NCBI GenBank assembly: GCA_965224205.1
Contig: CBDCYN010000014.1
Location: 1-9,033 of the forward strand
Source of the DNA: CBDCYN01 sp965224205
GTDB lineage: Bacteria > Planctomycetota > Phycisphaerae > Phycisphaerales > Phycisphaeraceae
Length of the DNA stretch: 9,033 bases
Direction: 5' to 3'
Shown: positions 1-5,543 of the stretch, piece after piece
How the letters are laid out: each line of letters opens with the position of its first letter
How positions within the stretch are numbered: position 1 is the first letter of the stretch
Translations under genes and position numbers: made by a program
The notes under the pieces: generated by a model
What the model was told of the DNA's origin: nothing
What the model saw: only the letters and a program-made list of their open reading frames with translations
The model's database searches: none

Positions 1-582
1 CAACTCGCCCAACGCATCATGCGTCATAGCGACTATAAAACCACTCTACGCCACTACACGGTATTGGGGTTGACCGACACAGCCAGGGCAATCGAAGCCC
101 TGCCCGGAGTTGCCCCACCGGACCAGCAACCGGCAAAGTCGACAGGTACGCTTGATGCTTCGCCGGCTCATTCTTGTGAAGAAGAATGTCCGCAGTACAG
201 CCAGCAGTTGGGGCGCGAAACGGTACGTCATGACGCGACAAGATGCAATCACCATTCAAACCCGGAAGATAACAATGATCGTCTTAACCCTCTTAAGAAA
301 CCGACGTTTTGCGACTCTACGCGACCGGATGCTACAATACGTGACAACGATGTCCGCGTAGCTCAATTGGATAGAGCGTCGGCCTCCGGAGCCGAAGGTT
401 GCAGGTTCGAGCCCTGCCGCGGATATTATCGACAAGTCATGCTGAGTCCCTTAGATAGGGGCACCCGTCTTAAACACGGAGCAGCAACAAAGCCAAACAC
501 ACCCCCAAGTACCGCCGCCAGAGGCGTCCTCGCTCGGCCGATCAGGCGTTCGTCGAGATTCTCGGTCGTCGTCACTTTCTAG
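1..582 (+). CDS. Tyrosine recombinase/integrase, C-terminal end only (cut by left window edge)
   Basis: Frame 1 is open from the first base. The first 20 codons match the end of the catalytic domain of tyrosine recombinases: H9 in MRHSD stands at the His/Trp position and Y19 in LRHYT is the expected nucleophile. The earlier Arg, Lys and His-x-x-Arg residues lie outside the window. After about residue 37 comes a low-complexity hydrophilic tail of roughly 155 residues (a stretch with QYSQQ, then NPEDNNDRLNPLKK) that is not part of the fold. It resembles tails I recall on planctomycete integrases. No stop codon occurs before or inside the tRNA-Arg gene, so the frame crosses the whole tRNA (VAQLDRASASGAEG is translated tRNA) and ends at 582. 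The recombinase identity is firm. How much of the tail is made as protein is unknown, and everything beyond about codon 115 may be chance read-through. Confidence 0.75.
   Translation, partial: QLAQRIMRHSDYKTTLRHYTVLGLTDTARAIEALPGVAPPDQQPAKSTGTLDASPAHSCEEECPQYSQQLGRETVRHDATRCNHHSNPEDNNDRLNPLKKPTFCDSTRPDATIRDNDVRVAQLDRASASGAEGCRFEPCRGYYRQVMLSPLDRGTRLKHGAATKPNTPPSTAARGVLARPIRRSSRFSVVVTF
309..338 (+). promoter_or_regulatory. Candidate sigma-70-type promoter for tRNA-Arg, inside the integrase tail
   Basis: TTGCGA (309-314) and TACAAT (333-338) are separated by 18 bp and end 13 bp before the first base of the tRNA. Both hexamers are close to the TTGACA/TATAAT consensus (4/6 and 5/6). The position fits a short tRNA leader. 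The site lies within the open integrase frame, so the same DNA may serve as coding tail and tRNA promoter. It was found by eye only. Confidence 0.4.
352..425 (+). tRNA. tRNA-Arg (anticodon CCG)
   Basis: The full cloverleaf can be folded by hand. The acceptor stem 352-358/418-424 has seven pairs (first pair G-U). The D stem GCTC/GAGC is 361-364/374-377. The anticodon stem TCGGC/GCCGA is 379-383/391-395, with loop CTCCGGA and anticodon CCG at 386-388, reading the Arg codon CGG. The variable loop has five bases. The T stem GCAGG/CCTGC encloses loop TTCGAGC (406-412). The discriminator is A425. CCA is not encoded. There are no mismatches outside the single G-U pair, so the gene appears functional. 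It sits immediately downstream of, and inside the open frame of, an integrase gene, which marks it as a possible integration target. Confidence 0.95.
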
Positions 583-588
583 GCCCGT

Positions 589-975
589 ATGACTCGCCCC
601 TCCAGCAGGCAGGCCTATCACCGGCTGTTGGCAGAAACATTGGCCGGCGATCTGCGGGCCTGGGACGTGGATCTCGACGGTGTGCCCGACTTTTATGTAG
701 ATGCCGGGTCATACGGATACTATCCTTCCTTTTTCATCGGCGGTCACCCGTCGGGCGGGCTCGACAACGGTTTTATCGCGAACCTCAAATATCAATCCTA
801 TTTCATGGCGTCGTACCCCTTCGCGACGAACCTGGAATCCGACGCCCAGGTCGGGGGGGCACTGACCAATTTCTTGCCTTCAGCGCACTTGGCGTCGTCG
901 TTTTCGACTCTTGGGGGCGTGTATCAGGGTGGAGATTTCTTATACCTTCCTCGGGTGAGTTTGTCTGATCGGTAG
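589..975 (+). pseudogene. Fragment of a probable exported/anchored planctomycete protein
   Basis: This 128-codon frame contains DVDLDGVPDF (codons 26-35), a D-x-D-x-D-G loop, then a Tyr/Gly/Phe-rich stretch with alternating hydrophobic residues, typical of secreted beta-rich proteins. From memory it resembles the central part of PEP-CTERM-type planctomycete proteins, which combine an Asp-rich 'DGxPDF' motif with aromatic, Gly-rich sequence. It has no signal peptide, no anchor, no clear ribosome binding site, and the first 20 residues look unrelated. It reaches a stop at 973-975, where IS630-derived sequence begins. I read it as an internal remnant truncated on both sides, probably on the right by the IS630 insertion. 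It could also be a chance frame, but the composition argues against that. Confidence 0.4.
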
Positions 976-1034
976 AATAGGCTGACGTTAGCGGTTTGAT
1001 TTTACTACGAAGTCACTGGACACAGGAGGCATGG

Positions 1035-1308
1035 ATGCTTCAGATCACATTGACGGACGATGCGGTGGCGGCGTTGGATCGGGGGCGTTTTAGCGATCCA
1101 GATCCGCGGGTGCGGCGGAAGTTGCAGGTGGTTTGGCTCAAGAGCCATGGGTTGGCACATCGGCAGATCGCGGCCTTGGCAGGGGTCAGCAGCCGGACGG
1201 TGCAGCGTTATTTGAATACGTACCTCGACGGTGGGATCGAGGCGTTGAGGCAAAACGGCTACCGGGGTCAGCCCAGTCAATTGAACGCGCACGGCCCGAA
1301 GGTCAAGG
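1035..1308 (+). pseudogene. IS630-family transposase, N-terminal DNA-binding part only
   Basis: The start ATG at 1035 has AGGAGG (1024-1029) five bases upstream; the in-frame start at 996 would lack such a site. About 91 native codons remain. The region around residues 25-60 (RVRRKLQVVWL...HRQIAALAGVSSRTVQRYL) is a helix-turn-helix of the kind found at the start of IS630 transposases, followed by the linker GGIEALRQNGYRGQ typical of that family. The DDE catalytic domain (usually a further 230 or more residues) is absent. The frame runs on for 12 meaningless codons into the IS3 inverted repeat, stopping at 1344-1346. The missing part does not appear on the other side of the IS3 element, so it was deleted rather than merely split. 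The left end of the IS630 element should lie within about 950-1034, but I could not fix it. Confidence 0.8.
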
Positions 1309-1336
1309 TGATCTTCCCCAGGGAAAGTGGACGGTC
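1309..1336. repeat. IS3 terminal inverted repeat (orfB-side end)
   Basis: This end begins TGATCTTCCCCAGGGAAAGT and ends GTGGACGGTC. It matches the other end at 26 of 28 positions, with differences at positions 4 (T/C) and 13 (G/A). It lies 12 bp beyond the orfB stop. Confidence 0.92.
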
Positions 1337-1347
1337 GGTTTCGTGAG

Positions 1348-2208
1348 TTATGCGGTCTGCAGCTCGTAGGCCAGGGGGCTGTTGTACCCCAAAGACGAGT
1401 GCAGCCGCACACGATTGTAAAACACCTCGATGTAATCAAACAACGCCGTGGCCACCTCATCGAGGTCGACCCAATCCGATCCGTGAACCAGCTCGATCTT
1501 CAACGTGCCCATAAAACTCTCCATCATCGCGTTGTCGTAACAGTTGCCCTTGCCGCTCATCGAGCAGGAGATCCCATAAAACCCCAGCAGATCCTGGTAC
1601 ACCCCGCTGGCGTATTGGACCCCACGATCGCTGTGATGAATCACCCCCGTCAGAGGATTTCTTTTCCCTGCCGCCCGACGCAACGCCTCGCACACCAGGT
1701 CGGCCCGCAGGTGATCGGCGACCGACCAGCCCACCACCATGCGCGAGAACACATCCAACACCACCGCCAGATACACCCAGCCCATCCGCGTGGGCAGATA
1801 CGTGATATCGGCCACCCATTTCTGGTTGGGACCCGTGGCCGTGAAGTCACGTTGCAAGAGATTCTCGGCGATCGGCTGATCGTGTTTCGAATCGGTCGTC
1901 ACCGGCTTGAACCGTTTAGGCCCTTTGGCTTGCAAGCCTTCTTCTTGCATGATCTTGGCCACCGTGTTCACGCTGCAACGCTCACCGTCGGCTTGGAGTT
2001 GTTCATGAACCCGTGGGCTGCCGTAGACCCGACGATGATCTTCAAAAACCCGGTGGACCTTCTCCGCCAGTTGCCCGCGACGGGTCGCCTGCTCGCACAC
2101 GGGACGGGCTCGCCAGGCGTAGAACCCGCTGGGGCTCACGCACAGGACCCGGCACATCACGCGGACCGGCCAGTGGTCGCGGTGCTCGTCGATGAAGCGG
2201 TACCTCAT
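1348..2208 (-). CDS. IS3-family transposase OrfB (DDE integrase-like domain)
   Basis: This is the catalytic subunit of the IS3 transposase, 286 residues, which is full length for the family. An N-terminal HTH_21-type region (residues about 1-65: RYRFIDEHR, SPSGFYAW, YGSPRVHEQL) is followed by an rve/retroviral-integrase-like catalytic domain. The DDE residues are visible as D134 (ADITYLP), D194 (HSDRGVQYA) and E230 (CYDNAMMESF), with the usual 35 residues between D194 and E230. The C-terminus FYNRVRLHSSLGYNSP is characteristic. Its ATG overlaps the orfA stop as ATGA. It is expected to be made mainly as an OrfAB fusion by -1 frameshifting: the -1 frame from the slippery run to this ATG is open. 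No frameshift or lost catalytic residue was seen, so the element should be active. Confidence 0.95.
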   Translation of the reverse strand: MRYRFIDEHRDHWPVRVMCRVLCVSPSGFYAWRARPVCEQATRRGQLAEKVHRVFEDHRRVYGSPRVHEQLQADGERCSVNTVAKIMQEEGLQAKGPKRFKPVTTDSKHDQPIAENLLQRDFTATGPNQKWVADITYLPTRMGWVYLAVVLDVFSRMVVGWSVADHLRADLVCEALRRAAGKRNPLTGVIHHSDRGVQYASGVYQDLLGFYGISCSMSGKGNCYDNAMMESFMGTLKIELVHGSDWVDLDEVATALFDYIEVFYNRVRLHSSLGYNSPLAYELQTA

Positions 2209-2501
2209 CGGCTTTCGCTCGCGAAGAAGGTCGCGGCTTTTTTTAGGATTTCCCGTTCCATCTTCAGCCGACGGTTCTCTTGTTCCAACTCCCGCAGCTT
2301 GATCCGAATCTCTTGATCAGTGAGCCGACCGTTAGGGGCTAACTGCCGAACCCAAGCACACACCGTCGTGCCCGCGACCCCTAAGCGCCGGGCGACCTCG
2401 GACTGGGACAACCCTTCCTCGGTGACCATCCGCACCGCCCCGGCCTTGAACTGATCGTCATACCGCTTGCTCGATTTCCCGTTGCCCATCGACTTTGACA
2501 T
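2205..2501 (-). CDS. IS3-family transposase OrfA (helix-turn-helix regulator)
   Basis: The 98-residue protein has an HTH_Tnp_1-type DNA-binding domain (residues about 12-52, with LSQSEVARRLGVAGTTVCAW as the helix-turn-helix) followed by a Leu-rich coiled coil (about 63-88, IRIKLRELEQENRRLKMERE) that mediates multimerisation in this family. The ATG at 2501 is preceded by AGGAG with eight bases of spacing, a good ribosome binding site. The stop TGA at 2207-2205 overlaps the orfB start. The C-terminal ILKKAATFFASESR is the usual ending of unshifted OrfA. It recognises the element ends and restrains transposition when made alone. Confidence 0.94.
   Translation of the reverse strand: MSKSMGNGKSSKRYDDQFKAGAVRMVTEEGLSQSEVARRLGVAGTTVCAWVRQLAPNGRLTDQEIRIKLRELEQENRRLKMEREILKKAATFFASESR
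2238..2244 (-). promoter_or_regulatory. Programmed -1 ribosomal frameshift site (A7 slippery run)
   Basis: On the minus strand orfA reads CTA AAA AAA GCC. The seven As form an A AAA AAA heptamer in the correct phase for tandem -1 slippage. The -1 frame then reads SRDLLRERKP and joins the orfB ATG in frame with no stop, giving OrfAB. Position and layout match the known mechanism of IS3-family elements. I did not establish a downstream stimulatory structure. Confidence 0.75.
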
Positions 2502-2542
2502 CTGGTGGACTCCTTTCGCCAGGCATCCTACCTAGCAGTTAG

Positions 2543-2570
2543 GACCGTCCACTTTCTCTGGGGAAGGTCA
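2543..2570. repeat. IS3 terminal inverted repeat (orfA-side end)
   Basis: Read on the minus strand from 2570 it begins TGACCTTCCCCAGAGAAAGT, the partner of 1309-1336 (26/28 identical). The base after it (2571) already belongs to the antitoxin-like gene frame. Confidence 0.92.
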
Positions 2571-2571
2571 T

Positions 2572-3123
2572 GTTGACCCGTATCGCAGGATTCGACACCG
2601 CATTCAAACGGGGGTGAAAAGCATCAGCTGGCGGGGCGACCGGCTTAACAAGAACAAGTATGCACGAATTGACTCGCAGGTCACCACGATAGCTAAGTCG
2701 TTCATTTCTGAGACACCCCAGCCCAAGCGATCTCGCGTCACCGGAACGCTGGACATGATCCGAGTGAGTGACCGGGTCTTCGAACTGGTGCTGGCAGACC
2801 AGAGCCGGATAAGGGCGGTGTGGGCAAGTCAGGATGTCGTCGCCCTTAGAGACTTGCTGAGCCATCGGGTGGTGATCGAAGGCCGGGCGGTCTTCCGCCC
2901 CTCCGGGTCTCTGCTGCGGGTCGAGACCGAGGCGATCGCCGAGGCTACAGACCGCGACGCGTTCTTCTCGAAGATGCCGCAACCGGCAAGCGGCACGCGG
3001 GTCCTCCACAATCAGGCCCGCAAGCCTCCGGGAACAAGGAACGGCTTTGCAGCCATCTACGGGCAGTGGCCGGGAGAGGAGACGGAAGAAAAGATGCTCG
3101 CCACCCTCGAGGAGATGAGCTGA
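2572..3123 (+). pseudogene. 5'-truncated antitoxin-like gene of a PIN toxin-antitoxin operon
   Basis: The frame is open from the IS3 border to the stop at 3121-3123. The first possible start is GTG 2614, which has no convincing ribosome binding site and would give 169 residues. The frame reads smoothly upstream of that GTG (RIRHRIQTGVKSISWRGDR) right up to the IS border, so I infer that the native gene was longer and lost its start and promoter. The middle (KRSRVTGTLDMIRVSDRVFELVL ... VFRPSGSLLRVETEAI) and the end (FAAIYGQWPGEETEEKMLATLEEMS) resemble a family I recall being encoded just before PIN-domain toxins. The acidic Gly-x-Trp-Pro-Gly-(E/D)-E-T-(E/D)-E tail is the best clue. The stop overlaps the toxin ATG (TGATG), meaning translational coupling. 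The antitoxin function is inferred from pairing. Confidence 0.6.
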
Positions 3124-3569
3124 TGCCGTCCTCGCCCGCTTATCTTCTCGATACGGGCATCTTGATTCATTACGCTCGTGCGTCCACGATTGGCCAGGCG
3201 GTCGAAGAAAAGTTCAACTTCAAGTCTTCGGGGTTTAAGCCCGTCGTCTGTGCGGTGACGCTGGGGGAGATCCAAGCGTTCGCTCAACGTCGAAACTGGG
3301 GGCCGCAGAAATTGGGTCAACTTCAGTCGTTGCTGGACAACGTCGTTCACGTCAACATCGATTCCCACGAAATCATCGCCGCCTACGCGGACATCGATAC
3401 GTACAAGAATGAAAACGGTATCGCGATGGGCAACAACGACGTGTAGATTGCGGCAGCGACCAAGGTTATCGCCGGTACGCTCATCACGACGGACAAGGAC
3501 TTTGATCCGCTTCACCCGGCGATTATCAATCGCATTTACGTGGATCCGCAATCAGGAGAAATGACATAG
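3123..3569 (+). pseudogene. PIN-domain toxin (VapC-like ribonuclease) broken by an internal amber codon
   Basis: ATG 3123 overlaps the upstream stop and has GAGGAG (3109-3114) eight bases ahead. Codons 1-107 give an N-terminal PIN domain: D10 in YLLDTGILIHY, E49 in AVTLGEIQAF, D106 in MGNNDV. Codon 108 is TAG (3444-3446). The same frame then continues for 40 more codons, IAAATKVIAGTLITTDKDFD onward, to a second TAG at 3567-3569, supplying the last acidic motif (D124 in TTDKDFD). PIN proteins usually read NDxWIAA here, so TGG to TAG is a one-base nonsense change. The product would lack the fourth metal-binding acid and should be inactive. Members of this family act as metal-dependent RNases that block translation. 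A sequencing error at one base would also explain it. Confidence 0.82.
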
Positions 3570-3831
3570 AAGCATAAATTCTTGCCGGGTCGATTGCCGG
3601 ATATGAAGCGACGCCAACGCCTTCGCGGCGACGGCCCAATCTGTCAGACATATGATGTGGGACAGATCGTGTAGGTCCAACTGCACATCTAGTTCGTAAC
3701 CTCACTCGGTCAGACCTTCCTGTTTCCCGTAAAAATCAAGTTTTCCAGAAGATATTGCGAGTTCAGTTAGCCTCGGACCGCTTCTTGTGGCATGCTTTGG
3801 GGGAGATAGGCAAGAGACGAAGGGGACCACG
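3570..3831. other. Intergenic region between dead toxin and second integrase
   Basis: No gene is supported here. The only structure seen is an imperfect hairpin at 3613-3635 (GCC aa CGCC / GGCG ac GGC with loop TTCGC). It has no T run after it, so I do not call it a terminator. The segment 3700-3760 is locally AT-richer than its surroundings and may carry the integrase promoter, but I could not find a convincing -35/-10 pair. Confidence 0.4.
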
Positions 3832-5229
3832 ATGGCGTCGATATGCAACCTCGACAAAGGAAGGCGGGCGATCCAGTTCGCCGGTGACGACAGGCGACGG
3901 CGAACCGTGCGGCTGGGCAAGATGTCCCGGAAGCACGCCGAGGAGATCCTGCGGCACGTCGAGGAGCTGGTCGCGGCACGGCGGTCCGGGAAGAACCCGT
4001 CCGACCGGACGCAGCGGTGGTTGCTCGACCTGGACGCCACGCTGCACGGGCGACTCGTGCGGGCCGGACTGACCGAGCCGAGAGACGGCGGCGGGTTGAC
4101 CGTCGAACGCTGGCTCGACCGGTGGCTGGAGACCAAGTCGACTGTCACCAAGCCGGGCACCGTCGCGGCCGCGTCGCAAGCGAAGCGGCTGCTCCTCGAG
4201 TACTTCCCGGCGAACAAGCCGCTGGGCGAAATGACCGAGGCGGACGCCCAGGCGTGGGCCGCATGGCTTCGGCGGGGGCGAGAACGACCTCTAAGCGAGG
4301 CCACGGCCCGACGGAGGGTAAGCCACGCCCGGTCCGCGTTCCGTTGGGCGATCGCCGCACGGCTGGCCGAGCCGCCCAACGTCTTCGACGGGCTCAAGGC
4401 CTCGGGCTACGCCGACGAGAGCAGGCAGGCCTACGTCGACCCCGACGATGCCGACCGGGTTGCCGACGAGCTGCACGGTCGCGGCGAGCTGACCACGATC
4501 CAGCTGAGGACGGTGTTCGCCCTGGCCCGCTGGGCGGGACTTCGGGTTCCCAGCGAGCCGGCGGTGCTGCGGTGGTCGGACGTCGACTTCGACCGCAAAG
4601 TCCTGCACGTCGACAGCCCCAAGACCGGGCCCCGGACGGTGCCGATCGTGCCGCGGCTGCGACACGTGCTTCTGGAGGCGTTCGAGGAAGCCGAGGAGGG
4701 GGCGGAGCACGTCGTCCCGTTCCTGCGGAACCACACGGGCCAGGCCCTGCGGACCCCGACGCTCGACGCGATCCGGCGGGCGGGGCTGACGCCGTGGCCG
4801 AAGGTGTTCCACACGCTGCGGGCCAGCTGCGAGAGCGACTGGGCCGACGACTTCCCCCTGCACGTGGTGACCAAGTGGTCGGGCAACAGCAGGCCGGTGG
4901 CACTACGTCACTACCTCCGCACGACCGAGGCCCACTACCGGGCCGCCGCGGAGGGCCAGGGTCGCGACGCGCTGCAAAAAGCGGTGCAACAACCTGCCGC
5001 AAGGGGCCGCAACGACACGCAAGGGCGAAGGAGGCCCGACGCGGAAGAGGCTTTACTGCGGGAGTTTGCGAGAAACAGCGATTCGTTGCGAAGTGGCGGA
5101 ATGGGCGATACAGGACTCGAACAGATGAAAGAAATCAGGGAAAAACCAGTGATTCTGAATGTGGCGGCGCAGAATCCGGCGCACGCCTTACGTCGTCCAC
5201 GATATCTGACCCAGAGGTCGTCCAAGTGA
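3832..5229 (+). CDS. Tyrosine recombinase/integrase with long C-terminal tail containing a tRNA-derived segment
   Basis: The start ATG 3832 is chosen because GAAGGGGA lies about six bases upstream; GTG 3787 in the same frame adds 15 unconvincing residues. The 465-residue protein has an N-terminal arm-binding-like region (1-90), a SAM-like core-binding domain (about 90-190: LTVERWLDRWLETK ... ARRRVSHARSAFRWAI), and a catalytic domain (about 200-375). Catalytic residues are all present: R238 (GLRVPSEPAVLRW), K264 (DSPKTGPRTVPI), H327 and R330 (FHTLRAS), W349 (TKWSGNS) and nucleophile Y361 (LRHYLRTT). It should cut and join DNA at a specific attachment site. About 100 residues follow Y361. This tail is hydrophilic and at residues 424-430 (MGDTGLE) is translated from an antisense tRNA 3' end. 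The codons are strongly GC-ending, unlike the toxin-antitoxin genes to the left. No excisionase gene is visible. Confidence 0.93.
   Translation: MASICNLDKGRRAIQFAGDDRRRRTVRLGKMSRKHAEEILRHVEELVAARRSGKNPSDRTQRWLLDLDATLHGRLVRAGLTEPRDGGGLTVERWLDRWLETKSTVTKPGTVAAASQAKRLLLEYFPANKPLGEMTEADAQAWAAWLRRGRERPLSEATARRRVSHARSAFRWAIAARLAEPPNVFDGLKASGYADESRQAYVDPDDADRVADELHGRGELTTIQLRTVFALARWAGLRVPSEPAVLRWSDVDFDRKVLHVDSPKTGPRTVPIVPRLRHVLLEAFEEAEEGAEHVVPFLRNHTGQALRTPTLDAIRRAGLTPWPKVFHTLRASCESDWADDFPLHVVTKWSGNSRPVALRHYLRTTEAHYRAAAEGQGRDALQKAVQQPAARGRNDTQGRRRPDAEEALLREFARNSDSLRSGGMGDTGLEQMKEIREKPVILNVAAQNPAHALRRPRYLTQRSSK
5102..5122 (-). other. tRNA 3'-end fragment inside the integrase gene, candidate attachment core
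   Basis: On the minus strand the sequence G plus TTCGAGTCCTGTATCGCCCA reads as a tRNA T loop (TTCGAGT), the 3' strand of a T stem (CCTGT), the 3' strand of an acceptor stem (ATCGCCC) and discriminator A. The expected 5' T-stem strand (ACAGG) and the rest of a tRNA are absent: the bases before the loop are CATCTG. The segment is therefore a partial copy, as in phage and island attP/attL cores that restore a tRNA 3' end. The acceptor would pair with GGGCGAT, a 5' end I recall from Val-type tRNAs, but the identity is not established. No second copy was found in the window. Confidence 0.55.
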
Positions 5230-5309
5230 TTGAGGCGTGGAGTACGCTTCCAGCCACAGTAAAACGTGGCATCCTGGCAATGGTCGAGGCGGTACGATTG
5301 GAGAGATGA
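5148..5309 (+). pseudogene. Out-of-frame conserved-looking C-terminal peptide downstream of the integrase
   Basis: Frame 3, overlapping and extending past the end of the integrase frame, encodes a segment with SDPEVVQVIEAWSTLP and then VKRGILAMVEAVR, ending at TGA 5307-5309. From memory, a 'DP-x-L-x-x-V-x-x-AW-x-x-LP-x-x-(I/V)-x-x-(A/G)-I-x-AMV' peptide is common near or at the end of planctomycete integrase reading frames. It has no start codon or ribosome binding site of its own in the vicinity. I infer either that it is the original end of an integrase frame, shifted relative to the present one, or that it is the relic of another gene joined at the tRNA fragment. Confidence 0.4.
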
Positions 5310-5326
5310 ATATGCCGGTTCTCCTC

Positions 5327-5411
5327 TCTGCCAAAACGCCAAAACTGCCAATACCCCCTCTCATGGCCCGAAAACGCAGATTGGCTGACGACGCGTAGAA
5401 GTTTTGGCAGA
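5327..5411. repeat. 85-nt repeat, copy 1, with inverted TCTGCCAAAAC ends
   Basis: It starts TCTGCCAAAAC and ends with its exact reverse complement GTTTTGGCAGA. A second, direct, imperfect copy ACTGCCAATAC begins 17 bases in (5344-5354). It is 65/85 identical without gaps to copy 2, with the first 14 and last 11 bases perfect and the segment just before the last 11 the least conserved. It begins 17 bp after the stop of the frame-3 peptide. Confidence 0.8.
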
Positions 5412-5543
5412 AGCCGGTGATGAGGCGGCCCCGACGAGGCGGTTGCCGTATCGATCCTGGACCTCTGATCGTGGCGAGATCGGCAAGGTCTCCCAATCGC
5501 TGTGGCGACGATCGCTGTGAATCTCTTCGATCATGTCTCCCCC

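Larger units (their letters stand above)
1309..2570 (-). mobile_element. Complete IS3-family insertion sequence (1262 bp)
   Basis: The element is bounded by 28-bp inverted repeats starting TG and ending CA, as in IS3-family elements, and encodes orfA and orfB on the minus strand with the usual overlap and -1 slippery run. All parts needed for transposition look intact. The flanking bases (AAGG before 1309, TGTT after 2570) do not form the 3-5 bp target duplication expected for this family, and the two flanks belong to different genes. By the OrfB sequence it looks closest to the IS150/IS51-like branch, but that subgroup call is from memory. Confidence 0.92.

Noticed and set aside
415..475. 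Terminator after tRNA-Arg
   Set aside because: The only hairpin (CCCT-TAGAT-AGGG) has a four-pair stem and no following T run.
1327..2316. Long plus-strand open frame (329 codons) across the IS3 element
   Set aside because: It is the antisense shadow of orfB: its translation is His/Pro/Arg-rich with no domain pattern, while the opposite strand has a complete DDE transposase.
3444..3446. TAG in the PIN gene read as pyrrolysine or as a genuine short toxin end
   Set aside because: The last catalytic motif lies after the codon, the normal residue there is Trp, and nothing nearby suggests amber recoding. A nonsense mutation is simpler.
5050..5130. A complete tRNA gene on the minus strand at the integrase 3' end
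   Set aside because: Only the T loop and the 3' half of the T and acceptor stems are present; the 5' T-stem strand and all other arms are missing.
4017..5144. Long frame-3 open frame overlapping the second integrase
   Set aside because: Its Arg/Gly/Ala-rich translation is typical of an off-frame reading of GC-rich DNA. Only its last part (5148-5309) looks like real protein and is reported separately.
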